From Bacteroidota bacterium (GTDB lineage Bacteria; Bacteroidota; Bacteroidia; Chitinophagales; Chitinophagaceae), in NCBI GenBank assembly GCA_013289175.1, contig JABDAN010000015.1:1-49500 (forward strand): DNA of 49,500 nucleotides. The letters run 5' to 3'. Numbering within the stretch: position 1 is the first letter of the stretch; each line of letters begins with the position of its first letter. Under the pieces are notes generated by a model. That model saw only the letters and a list, made by a program, of their open reading frames with translations, was not told the DNA's origin and did no database searches. The translations under genes and the position numbers were made by a program. Below, one piece after another: positions 40,973 to 49,500 of the stretch.

Positions 40973-42634
40973 ATGAAAAGGTATAAAAATTTGAAAATAG
41001 CAGCTTTGGTACTGGCTATTGGATCGGTGGTTGGGTGTACTAAACTGAATCAGCAACTAAACAGTACGTTGACGCCTGAACAGGCAGCTGCGGCCTTCAA
41101 CGCCTCTTTGTTCCTGCAGACAGCCTACAATGATGTAGGCGGACCCTATTCTAATCTGACGGGTGATGTGAGTCCCTTGGCAGAAGTTTCCAGTGACATC
41201 GGTGCAATACCGACCCGCAAGACGGACTGGGGAGATAACGGTGCCTGGATCAGTTTCCATCATCATAACTGGCCAGTGGATGACGGAGAACAATTGTTCA
41301 TCAATTCATGGAATGACCTGAATAAGATCAATTTTGACGCGACCAACGTCATGACCTTTAATCCCTCTAAAGAACAAATCGCAGAAGCCAGGTTTATCCG
41401 GGCACTCGCCTTGTATCAATTGTTGGATATGTTTGGTCAGTATCCCTTCAGAAATCCGGGAGACAACCTCCTGAATGCACCGAAGGTATACCGTGGAGAC
41501 AGCGCCGTTCAATTCATCATCAGCGAAGTCAACTCACTTATGCCGGATTTGGATCCCACAAACGGGATAAGCAAAGCCAACACAGATGCAGCGAAAGTGC
41601 TGTTGATGAAATGTTACCTGAACCGCGGAGCTTTCGATAACCGTGCTGCTCCTACTTTTAATGATGCCGACATGCAACAGGTTATTACCATAGGCAACTC
41701 GATCATTCAAAGTGGTAAATATTCTTTCGCTTACAACTATTTCGATAATTTCAACAACCGCAACGACACGACCGTTCATGAAGGCATATTTGCTTGTCCG
41801 AACAAGTCGGGTGTTGCAGCCAATAACACCGGTATTCAGGGTAAATGGTGGCCTACGCTCCATTATGATCAATATACACCCCTGGGTCAGCAAGGTGGTT
41901 GGAATGGATTTGCTACCATTGCTGAATTCTACAATTCATTTGCTGTAAATGATAAGCCCATTACCGAAACTGCAGCAGATACGCTGTTGAAAGATACCCG
42001 TATCGGTGGTCGGTTTTATGCAACCTGTACCGACAAATCCGGTGTTAAACCAGGACTTTTGATCGGACAACAATACAATGAAGTCGGACAGAAGCTCTAT
42101 GACAGAAAAGGCAACCTGCTGGTATTCCTGCCGCAGATGGCGCCCGATTTATTGGAAAATGATCCAACTACATTGGAAATTACCGGGATCCGCGAAGTGA
42201 AATATCCTCCGGATTATTCCCAAGGTGTTGTGAGCTACAGCACCGCTGGTAACTGGCTGATGCTTTACCGCTATCCAGATGTGATGCTGATGGTTGCGGA
42301 GGCGTTGATGCGCCAGGCTTCTCCTGACAATGCTACTGCCCTGTCACTGGTAAACCAGCTGAGAGCCGCCAGAGGAGCCAATCCCTTGACCGCACCGATG
42401 GCTTTGTCCAATCCAACCAATACATACGATCCTACTACCCTGCTTGCTGAAAGAGGCCGGGAACTGTATGGTGAATTTGTTAGAAGAACAGACTTGATTC
42501 GTTTTGGACTTTGGAAGATCGCCTGGGCTTACAAAACGGCCGATCAGAGCGATACCTACCTGGTTTATCCGATCGCCAGTGCAGCACTTGCCGCCAATCC
42601 TAATTTGATACAAAATCCTGGATATGCTAACTAA
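40973..42634 (+). CDS. SusD/RagB family nutrient-binding outer-membrane lipoprotein
   Basis: The 553-aa lipoprotein has a lipobox at VVGC (Cys about 22). Typical helices are EARFIRALALYQLLDMFGQYPF early, RYPDVMLMVAEALMRQ and QLRAARGAN in the middle, and ERGRELYGEFVRRTDLIRFG near the C-terminus. It is the partner of the SusC 31 bp upstream. It is only distantly similar in wording to the SusD at 56-1606, so the two loci probably serve different ligands. A 20-bp-stem hairpin follows 43 bp after the stop. Confidence 0.94.
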   Translation: MKRYKNLKIAALVLAIGSVVGCTKLNQQLNSTLTPEQAAAAFNASLFLQTAYNDVGGPYSNLTGDVSPLAEVSSDIGAIPTRKTDWGDNGAWISFHHHNWPVDDGEQLFINSWNDLNKINFDATNVMTFNPSKEQIAEARFIRALALYQLLDMFGQYPFRNPGDNLLNAPKVYRGDSAVQFIISEVNSLMPDLDPTNGISKANTDAAKVLLMKCYLNRGAFDNRAAPTFNDADMQQVITIGNSIIQSGKYSFAYNYFDNFNNRNDTTVHEGIFACPNKSGVAANNTGIQGKWWPTLHYDQYTPLGQQGGWNGFATIAEFYNSFAVNDKPITETAADTLLKDTRIGGRFYATCTDKSGVKPGLLIGQQYNEVGQKLYDRKGNLLVFLPQMAPDLLENDPTTLEITGIREVKYPPDYSQGVVSYSTAGNWLMLYRYPDVMLMVAEALMRQASPDNATALSLVNQLRAARGANPLTAPMALSNPTNTYDPTTLLAERGRELYGEFVRRTDLIRFGLWKIAWAYKTADQSDTYLVYPIASAALAANPNLIQNPGYAN

Positions 42635-42676
42635 AGTATATTCAGAATAATTAGAGGATAATCAGATTAATATTTG

Positions 42677-42724
42677 AAATTGCAAAAGGCTATTATGAAA
42701 ATAATAGCCTTTTGCAATTTTAGC
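42677..42724 (+). terminator. 20-bp perfect stem with GAAA tetraloop between susD and the VCBS pair
   Basis: The arm at 42677-42696 is the exact complement of 42701-42720, with loop GAAA and a following TTTTA. It can act as a terminator or as an mRNA-stabilising 3' structure for susCD. The next gene starts only 7-20 bp further on, with no promoter in between. Confidence 0.8.
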
Positions 42725-42730
42725 CTTGGA

Positions 42731-45700
42731 ATGGCTCGACAAATGATCAAAATCCTAAAAGTGGAAAGATTCCAGTGCCCAGGAATAAAAGGCCTCAGCA
42801 TTTTTCAACATCTAGCATTTGTACTGCTTTTTTGTTGTTCCTGTAACCACAAGGATAAGGCAGTTCCTTTGTTTGAGCTGATGGAGCATACGGGGGTAGA
42901 CTTTCAGAATCCCGTAAAAGATGGGAAACTGGACAACAGTTTTTTATTCCGGAATTTTTACAATGGAGGGGGGGTGGCCATCGGCGACATCAACAACGAT
43001 GGTTTACCGGATATCTTTTTGACTTCCAATATGGGCAGCAACAAGCTCTACCTGAACAAAGGCCATTTCAAATTTGAGGACATTACCGATCAGGCAGGCA
43101 TCCGCCAGGACAGTATGTGGAGCACGGGAGTGGTATTTGTAGACATCAACAACGATGGTTGGCTGGATATCTATGTCTGCAATTCAGGTCATATGAGTGA
43201 CGGCCACCGCAAAAACAAACTCTATATCAACAACCACAACGGAACCTTCACTGAGTCGGCTGCCCAATATGGGCTGGATATTTCTGCCTATACCACCCAG
43301 GTTTCTTTTTTTGATTACGATAACGACGGGGACCTGGATTGTTTCATGATCAACAACAGTCCGATACCGGTCAATACGCTGAACAATTCCAACCGGCGTG
43401 ACCTTCCCGATGCCCAATGGCCGGTTTCGGATTTTTTAAAAGGAGGCGGCGACCACCTGTTTAGAAACGACAACGGCCATTTTACAGAAGTCACCCAACA
43501 GGCCGGAATCCACGGCACACTCATCAGTTTTGGACTCGGTGTTTCAGTGGGTGATATCAACGGCGACGGCTACCCTGATATTTTTGTTTCCAACGATTCC
43601 TATGAACGGGACTATCTGTACATCAACCAGAAAAACGGCACCTTTAAAGATGAGCTGGAAGATTGGTTTGGCCATACCAGCTTTTCATCCATGGGAGCCG
43701 ATATTGCCGATATCAACAACGACGGTTATCCGGAGATTTTTACCACCGATATGTTGCCCGGTGATGACTACCGCCTAAAAACCCTGGGTTCCTTTGACAA
43801 CTTCGATCTGTACAATGCCAAAATCAAAGCCGGGTTTTATTATCAGTATATGAAGAACTGCCTTCAGCTCAACAACGGCAATGGAAAATTTTTAGACATC
43901 GCCAACTACAGCGGGGTCTCTGCAACCGACTGGAGCTGGGGTGCCCTGATGTTTGACATGGACAACGACGGATACAATGATATTTATGTTTGTAACGGCG
44001 TAAACAAAGATGTAACCAACCTGGACTTCATGAATTATTTTGCCAACGATGTAGTCCAAAACATGGTACTCGATGGAAATAAACTCGCGGTGGACCAGAT
44101 CTTAAAGAAAGTACCGGTTACTCCCATGCTCCATAAAGCATTCAGGAACATGGGAAACCTGCGTTTTTCTGATGTGGGGGTGAGCTGGGGATTTACCCAG
44201 GCCTCTTTTTCCAATGGCGCTGCCTACGGAGACCTGGATAATGACGGCGACCTGGATCTGGTGATCAACAATGAAAACGGTCCCGCGTTCATTTATAAAA
44301 ATAATTCCCGGGAGATCAACGGCAACAACTACCTGGGCGTATTTTTAAAAGGAAAAAATAAAAACACCTTTGCAGTCGGCAGCAAAATTGAAGTCTATGC
44401 CAACCATCAGATCTTTACCCGGGAAGTGATACCCAGCAGGGGTTTTCAATCCTGTATGGACAACAAACAGATCATCGGCCTGGGCAAATTGACGGAAGTG
44501 GATTCGATGGTCATCGTCTGGCCTGACCGCTCCTATTCCAAATTCATTCACCCGGAAATCAACAAAACCGATACGATTCAGCAGGATGATGAAAAAAACC
44601 TGATGCGTACATGGACGAAATCGGATTCCACGCAGTGGCTACTCAAACGGGTGAAAAGCAGTTTTGACAAACACCAGGAAGACGACAACATTGATTTTTA
44701 TTATGAGCACAATCTACCCAAAATGTTATCGCGGGAAGGTCCCAAGGCTGCGGTGGGTGATGTGAACGGAGACGGATTACCCGATGTGTATATCGGAGGC
44801 ACAAAGGATCATCCGGGGCAACTTTATTTGCAAACGGCCACCGGAACTTTTATAAAGAAGGCAGAGCCTGCCTTTGATCAGTCTTCGGACTATGAAGACG
44901 AAGCTGTGCTTTTTTTTGATGCCGACCGGGACGGAGATCTGGATCTCTTCGTCGGTCCAGGGGGAAACAACAGCCAGCCTTATACAAGGCAGATGCAGTT
45001 TCGGTTATTTAAAAATGACGGAAAGGGAAATTTCACGCTAGATCCCAATGCTTTCCCTCCAAACAACGACGGCATGAATACCGCGGTTGCCATTGCTTAT
45101 GATTTTAATCAGGATGGATTTGAGGATCTGTTTATCGGAGGCAGAAGTATACCCCGGTCTTATGGACTTTCTCCCCGGAGTTTTTTATTTGTCAACGATG
45201 GCAAAGGTCATTTTACTGATATCGCAAAAACTAAAAATCCTCAGATCGCCAACATTGGCATGGTCACGGGTGCTGCCTGGACGGATATCCTAGGCAGTGG
45301 AAAGAAGCAACTGGTCATTGCCGGAGAATGGATGGCACCCAGAATATTTTCCTATCACACCGATCACTTTGAGGAGATACCCTCCAATCTGAATGCCTTC
45401 TCCGGTTGGTGGCAAACCCTTGTGGCGGCCGATGTAAACGGCGATGGGAAACCGGATTTGATCTTGGGTAATATTGGCGAAAATTTTTATCTGCATCCCG
45501 ACTCCGCCAACCCCGTAAAACTATGGATCAATGATTTTGACCAAAATCAAATCCCGGATATTGTCCTGACACAAACCATTGACGGAAAAGACATGCCGGT
45601 CTTTTTAAAACATGAAATGGAAATTCAGTTGCCTTCCCTAAAAAAACAAAATCTGAAAAACAGTGATTTTGCCAAAAGATCGATTCAGGATCTTTTTTCC

Positions 45701-46144
45701 CCGGAGCTGTTGAACAAAGCCCTGGTAAAAAAATTTAATTACTGTTCTTCCATCGTGGCGATCAATCTGGGGAACGGGCAATTTGCTATCCAGAAATTAC
45801 CCCAGATGGTGCAGCTCTCTTCATTAAATTCCCTGCGCACGGGTGATCTGGACGGAGACGGAAAAACCGATATCGTCGCCGGAGGAAACGATTTTGGATT
45901 CCTCCCGCAATTCGGCAGACTTGACCAAAGCTTCGGTCATATTCTGCTCAACAACGGCAAAGGTGTTTTCACATGGGTGGGTCCAAACCGTTCAGGTCTT
46001 GAGCTGCGTGGCCAGATCAGGGACATTGCCTGGATCAATACAGCGAAGGGAACGGATTTGTTATTTCTACAAAATGATGAATATCCCGTACTCTACCGCC
46101 TAGACAATACATTCAAAAAATCATTTAACCTTTCTTCACCATGA
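42731..46144 (+). CDS. VCBS/FG-GAP repeat and UnbV/ASPIC domain lipoprotein, paralog 2
   Basis: This protein of about 1137 aa has an N-terminal signal and lipobox CCSC near residue 37. The architecture matches the gene at 3839: propeller 1 (NGGGVAIGDINNDGLPDIF, VDINNDGWLDIYVC, DYDNDGDLDCF), UnbV domain at about 530-620 (NYLGVFLKGKNKNTFAVGSKIEVY), then propeller 2. The helical insert lies at about 960-1005 (LKHEMEIQLPSLKKQNLKNSDFAKRSIQDLF). I choose the ATG at 42731; the ATG at 42743 is equally possible. The frame opens further upstream, but that part is inside the terminator stem. It overlaps the next paralog by ATGA. Function unknown; the association with a SusCD pair suggests a surface-exposed accessory. 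Confidence 0.84.
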   Translation: MARQMIKILKVERFQCPGIKGLSIFQHLAFVLLFCCSCNHKDKAVPLFELMEHTGVDFQNPVKDGKLDNSFLFRNFYNGGGVAIGDINNDGLPDIFLTSNMGSNKLYLNKGHFKFEDITDQAGIRQDSMWSTGVVFVDINNDGWLDIYVCNSGHMSDGHRKNKLYINNHNGTFTESAAQYGLDISAYTTQVSFFDYDNDGDLDCFMINNSPIPVNTLNNSNRRDLPDAQWPVSDFLKGGGDHLFRNDNGHFTEVTQQAGIHGTLISFGLGVSVGDINGDGYPDIFVSNDSYERDYLYINQKNGTFKDELEDWFGHTSFSSMGADIADINNDGYPEIFTTDMLPGDDYRLKTLGSFDNFDLYNAKIKAGFYYQYMKNCLQLNNGNGKFLDIANYSGVSATDWSWGALMFDMDNDGYNDIYVCNGVNKDVTNLDFMNYFANDVVQNMVLDGNKLAVDQILKKVPVTPMLHKAFRNMGNLRFSDVGVSWGFTQASFSNGAAYGDLDNDGDLDLVINNENGPAFIYKNNSREINGNNYLGVFLKGKNKNTFAVGSKIEVYANHQIFTREVIPSRGFQSCMDNKQIIGLGKLTEVDSMVIVWPDRSYSKFIHPEINKTDTIQQDDEKNLMRTWTKSDSTQWLLKRVKSSFDKHQEDDNIDFYYEHNLPKMLSREGPKAAVGDVNGDGLPDVYIGGTKDHPGQLYLQTATGTFIKKAEPAFDQSSDYEDEAVLFFDADRDGDLDLFVGPGGNNSQPYTRQMQFRLFKNDGKGNFTLDPNAFPPNNDGMNTAVAIAYDFNQDGFEDLFIGGRSIPRSYGLSPRSFLFVNDGKGHFTDIAKTKNPQIANIGMVTGAAWTDILGSGKKQLVIAGEWMAPRIFSYHTDHFEEIPSNLNAFSGWWQTLVAADVNGDGKPDLILGNIGENFYLHPDSANPVKLWINDFDQNQIPDIVLTQTIDGKDMPVFLKHEMEIQLPSLKKQNLKNSDFAKRSIQDLFSPELLNKALVKKFNYCSSIVAINLGNGQFAIQKLPQMVQLSSLNSLRTGDLDGDGKTDIVAGGNDFGFLPQFGRLDQSFGHILLNNGKGVFTWVGPNRSGLELRGQIRDIAWINTAKGTDLLFLQNDEYPVLYRLDNTFKKSFNLSSP

Positions 46145-49100
46145 ACCCAATCCGCAAAGGCACGATCCATGTGCCGGTGCTTTTATGGTGGATGATCGCT
46201 TTTGTTTCCTGTCAACCAGAGAAAGAAAAGGGAAAAGAATCTTTCGTAGCTCTGGCGGCCGGTGAAACAGGATTAAATTTTGTCAATAAGCTCACCCCAA
46301 CGGAAGCCTTCAATGTATTTGACTACATGTATTACTACAATGGCGGGGGTGTGGGCGTAGGAGATTTTAACAACGACGGTAAGCTGGATATTTTTTTTGC
46401 AGCCAATCAATCCAGGAATAAATTATTTCTCAACCAGGGAGGAATGGTCTTCAAAGATGTGAGCGAGGAAGCGAAAATTCCTTACGATTCGAGCTGGTCG
46501 ACCGGGGTGTCGGTTATAGACATCAACAACGACGGACTGCTTGATATTTATATTTGCCGGGTTGACAACCGTCATTCACTCCGGGGACACAATGAGCTGC
46601 TGATCTGTAAGGGGATCGATAAAAACGGCGTTCCCTACTATGAAGATGAGGCCGCCGCCTACGGCCTGGATTTTTCAGGTTATAGCACCCAGGCCGTTTT
46701 TTTTGATTACGATATGGATGGAGACCTGGACATGTATTTGCTCAATCATGCCCATCTTCAAAACGGGAATTACGGACCCCGCGCCGAGAACCTGCTTACC
46801 TATACTCCGGGCTCCGGCGATAGGCTTTTCAGAAACGACGGGAATGGGAAATTCACCGACGTGACCAAATCTTCCGGTATCCACAGCTCGGCCATCGGTT
46901 ATGGGTTGGGGATTACGGCAACCGATATTGACCTGGATGGCTATCCGGACCTGTATGTCGGAAATGATTTTCACGAGAACGACTACCTCTATATCAATCA
47001 ACACAACGGGACATTCAAGGATGAACTCAATGACCACCTGATGCACACCAGTCAGTACACTATGGGAGTGGATGTGGCCGATGCCAACAACGACGGCTTG
47101 CCCGATATCATTTCCATGGATATGCTTTCTGCAGATCCCTATATCTTAAAACGATCGGAGGCGGAAAACACCCTGGATATTTTTAACATGAAAATCGGAC
47201 TGGGATACAATTACCAATATACCCGGAACAATCTGCAGTTTAACCGGGGCAATGGTCAGTTCAGTGAAATTGGACTTTATGCCGGCGTCGCCGCCACAGA
47301 TTGGTCCTGGTCACCGCTGTGGATGGATTTTGACAACGATGGCAAAAAAGATTTGTTTATTTCTCATGGCATACCCAGGCGGCTCAACGATATCGACGTC
47401 ATCAATTTCGCGGCCGACGCAGATGTGCTCAATGAAATCCAGCCAAAAGAAGGGGGTGGTTCGAACAGCATGAAGCTGATAGAAAAATTTCCTGAAATCA
47501 AGTTACCCAATAAATTTTTTCTCAATACTGGTGAGATGAAATTCGATGACCGCGGAGAAGATATTGCCAACAATCCCAGTTCTTTTTCCAATGGAGCGGC
47601 CTACGGGGATTTTGACAACGACGGGGACCTGGACATCGTCGTCAACAACATCGATGATCCGGCCGTGATCTATAAAAATACCTGCAACGACAGTGGAACC
47701 AGGGCCTTTGTGGAAATCAAACTAAAGGGACCTTCCCAAAATATCAATGCGCTTGGATCCAAGTTTGTTCTCTTTGTACAGGGCCAGATCCGGACCTATG
47801 AAAAATATCCGGTCCGCGGATTTATGTCCAGTAGTGAAGAACCGGTCCACATCGGACTGGACGGGACCAAAGTGGATTCCGCTTTTCTGATTTGGCCCGA
47901 CAACAGCTATCAGCCCATCTTGCTGGACTCAAAAAAACCATGGGTACAGTTTGCTTATTCCAAGGGCCTGCCCGCATTTGACTATGGCAAGATTAAAAAT
48001 TTCCTGAAGAATCCATCCCGGCCCATGGTGAACATCACAGCCGGAACCCAGCTGCTTCATGCACACGAAGAAAACGACTTTCATGAGTTTGACCGGGAGC
48101 CTTTGATCCCCCACATGGTCTCCACGGAAGGACCCGCACTCCTGGTGGGAGATTTTAACAAGGATGGACTGGACGATGTTTTTATCGGTTCTTCCAAACG
48201 CAAGAAAAGTGTGGTCTATTTACAGGACAAATCGGGAAGGTTTATTAAGACCAACCAGCCCGATATCGAAAGCGACAGCACCTACGAAAATGTAGACGCC
48301 ACCATGGCCGATGTCAATCAGGACGGATATCCTGATCTGATCCTTGCCAGCGGAGGCAACGAATATTATGGAACCGACAAATACCTGACGCCCCGGGTCT
48401 ACCTGAACAACGGGAAGGGCATATTCACCAAAGCCCCGGATGCTTTTGGTAATTTATTTGTAAATGCATCCTGCGTAGTGGCCTGCGATTTTAACGGAGA
48501 CGGATATCCTGATTTATTTATCGGTGGCCGCTCTGTTCCCTGGGACTATGGCAGCATACCGAAATCATATTTACTGGAAAATGACAAACACGGAAAATTT
48601 GTCGACGTCAGTTCTTCGAAGGCCACTGGACTCAGTGATGTCGGATTTGTTACCCACGCCTGTTGGGTGGATCTGGATAAGGACGGAGACTCCGATCTTG
48701 TCCTTAGCCTCGAGTGGGGAGGGATCATAGCCTTCATCAACAACCAGGGAACATTTACCAAGAAAGTTTTATCGGATAAAAAGGGATGGTGGAATTTTGT
48801 TATCCCTTGCGATATCAACCAGGATGGTAAGATCGATTTTATTGCGGGAAACCTGGGTTTGAACAGCCGGCTGAAGGCATCTGCGCAGGAACCAGTCCGT
48901 TTGTATTACAATGATTTTGACGACAACGGAAAAAAAGAACAATTGCTGACCTACTATTTAAACGGGAAGGAAATTCCTTTTGCCACCAAAGACGAATTGC
49001 AAAAACAAATGCCGGTTCTTAAGAAAAAATATTTGTATGCCCAGGATTTTGCCAAAGCATCGCTGCAGGAACTGGTGGGGTCGGATAAGATTAAAAATGC

Positions 49101-49485
49101 CCAGGTGCTGGAAGCCAATTATTTTGCCAATGCCGTTTTAATAAACCAGGGCAACCTGAATTTTTCAACCGAAGCCCTTCCCTGGAAAGCGCAGTTCAGC
49201 TCTTTTCGGGACGCGGTGGTCGTGGATGCCAACCGGGACAGTCTTCCGGATATTATCCTGGTTGGAAATTATTATGACAACAACATTCAGATGGGTCGCA
49301 ACGATGCCGACTATGGAACCGTTTTATTAAACAAAGGGAGCGGAAAATTTTCGGCAGACCTGATCAACGGGATTATATTAAAAGGTCAAACCCGGCACAT
49401 TCGCAAAATTAAAATTCAGCAGAAAGACGCTTATATCGTAGTGCGGAACAACGACAGCACGGAAATTATTGAATACCTGCCCTGA
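46141..49485 (+). CDS. VCBS/FG-GAP repeat and UnbV/ASPIC domain lipoprotein, paralog 3
   Basis: The 1114-aa protein has a lipobox at FVSC (Cys about 23) and the same three-part layout. Propeller 1 has GVGDFNNDGKLDIFF, IDINNDGLLDIYIC and DYDMDGDLDMYLL. The UnbV domain lies at about 520-606 (VEIKLKGPSQNINALGSKF). Propeller 2 has the helical insert at about 950-995 (KDELQKQMPVLKKKYLYAQDFAKASLQELV). The ATG overlaps the previous stop (ATGA, 46141-46144), so the two paralogs are translationally coupled and probably made in similar amounts. An A-rich hairpin starts right at the stop codon. No catalytic residues are recognised; Ca-binding loops are numerous. Confidence 0.85.
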   Translation: MNPIRKGTIHVPVLLWWMIAFVSCQPEKEKGKESFVALAAGETGLNFVNKLTPTEAFNVFDYMYYYNGGGVGVGDFNNDGKLDIFFAANQSRNKLFLNQGGMVFKDVSEEAKIPYDSSWSTGVSVIDINNDGLLDIYICRVDNRHSLRGHNELLICKGIDKNGVPYYEDEAAAYGLDFSGYSTQAVFFDYDMDGDLDMYLLNHAHLQNGNYGPRAENLLTYTPGSGDRLFRNDGNGKFTDVTKSSGIHSSAIGYGLGITATDIDLDGYPDLYVGNDFHENDYLYINQHNGTFKDELNDHLMHTSQYTMGVDVADANNDGLPDIISMDMLSADPYILKRSEAENTLDIFNMKIGLGYNYQYTRNNLQFNRGNGQFSEIGLYAGVAATDWSWSPLWMDFDNDGKKDLFISHGIPRRLNDIDVINFAADADVLNEIQPKEGGGSNSMKLIEKFPEIKLPNKFFLNTGEMKFDDRGEDIANNPSSFSNGAAYGDFDNDGDLDIVVNNIDDPAVIYKNTCNDSGTRAFVEIKLKGPSQNINALGSKFVLFVQGQIRTYEKYPVRGFMSSSEEPVHIGLDGTKVDSAFLIWPDNSYQPILLDSKKPWVQFAYSKGLPAFDYGKIKNFLKNPSRPMVNITAGTQLLHAHEENDFHEFDREPLIPHMVSTEGPALLVGDFNKDGLDDVFIGSSKRKKSVVYLQDKSGRFIKTNQPDIESDSTYENVDATMADVNQDGYPDLILASGGNEYYGTDKYLTPRVYLNNGKGIFTKAPDAFGNLFVNASCVVACDFNGDGYPDLFIGGRSVPWDYGSIPKSYLLENDKHGKFVDVSSSKATGLSDVGFVTHACWVDLDKDGDSDLVLSLEWGGIIAFINNQGTFTKKVLSDKKGWWNFVIPCDINQDGKIDFIAGNLGLNSRLKASAQEPVRLYYNDFDDNGKKEQLLTYYLNGKEIPFATKDELQKQMPVLKKKYLYAQDFAKASLQELVGSDKIKNAQVLEANYFANAVLINQGNLNFSTEALPWKAQFSSFRDAVVVDANRDSLPDIILVGNYYDNNIQMGRNDADYGTVLLNKGSGKFSADLINGIILKGQTRHIRKIKIQQKDAYIVVRNNDSTEIIEYLP

Positions 49486-49498
49486 AAAAAAATCAGGG
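49480..49498 (+). terminator. Possible terminator hairpin at the end of the VCBS pair
   Basis: CCCTGA (49480-49485, including the stop codon) pairs with TCAGGG (49493-49498) around an all-A loop. The window ends before any T run can be checked. Confidence 0.35.
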
Positions 49499-49500
49499 GA

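Overview
The window looks like a chromosomal segment of a Bacteroidetes bacterium, most likely family Chitinophagaceae. This rests on two SusC/SusD-type outer-membrane glycan-uptake loci, many lipoproteins with an early lipobox Cys, several TANNTTTG-type promoter boxes with few Shine-Dalgarno sites, and large VCBS/FG-GAP lipoproteins. The taxonomic placement is inference from gene content. I see no rRNA, tRNA, IS element or CRISPR array.

Layout. 1-12.0 kb is the right part of a polysaccharide-utilization-like locus: susD, a LamG-fold lipoprotein, a terminator, a translationally coupled trio (seven-CXXCH cytochrome, VCBS/UnbV lipoprotein, GH144-type glucanase), then a GH13 alpha-glucosidase and a CarboxypepD_reg protein. 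12-15.4 kb holds a GNAT acetyltransferase and an SGNH-like/MBOAT pair typical of surface-glycan O-acylation. 15.4-22 kb is a mixed region: two small beta-barrel proteins, a lipocalin-like lipoprotein, a cytochrome c/PQQ sugar dehydrogenase fusion, a TSUP transporter, an unknown membrane protein and an XRE-type regulator. 22-25.8 kb has a YkuD_2 L,D-transpeptidase-like protein and a large periplasmic MG2-type protein followed by a tiny membrane/coiled-coil protein. 25.8-31.9 kb carries phenylacetyl-CoA epoxidase genes in two minus-strand units, paaABCD-paaG and tetR-paaE, separated by a plus-strand proline-rich DUF6515-like gene. 32-37.8 kb carries a PfkB-family kinase, asd, an HNH protein, ligA and a degenerate-Nudix regulator. 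37.9-49.5 kb is a second susCD locus, followed after a 20-bp-stem hairpin by two tandem, overlapping VCBS/UnbV lipoproteins.

Most interesting observations. (1) Upstream of asd there is what reads as a complete amino-acid attenuator. A Bacteroidetes promoter is followed by a 21-codon leader ORF rich in Lys and Thr, two end products of the aspartate pathway. Mutually exclusive 1:2, 2:3 and 3:4 hairpins and an intrinsic terminator follow. (2) The two paa transcription units each carry the same pseudopalindrome, ACnAACnnnnGTTnGT, directly upstream of a TATCT-type -7 box, which points to one TetR (PaaR-like) repressor controlling both. (3) Three ~1100-residue VCBS-UnbV-VCBS lipoproteins share a helical insert in the second propeller. 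All are linked to susCD loci and coupled by ATGA overlaps, one to a heptaheme-type cytochrome and a glucanase. Their role is undescribed as far as I know. (4) A Nudix-fold regulator with a broken Nudix box sits in front of susC, with an 18-bp perfect palindrome in the susC upstream region.

How the genes fit together. The SusCD loci import glycan fragments, and GH144/GH13 enzymes process glucans in the first locus. The paa genes carry out ring epoxidation of phenylacetyl-CoA, and paaG rearranges the epoxide. The CoA ligase and the ring-opening and beta-oxidation genes are not in this window. asd supplies aspartate semialdehyde for Lys/Thr/Met/Ile, and for diaminopimelate in the wall.
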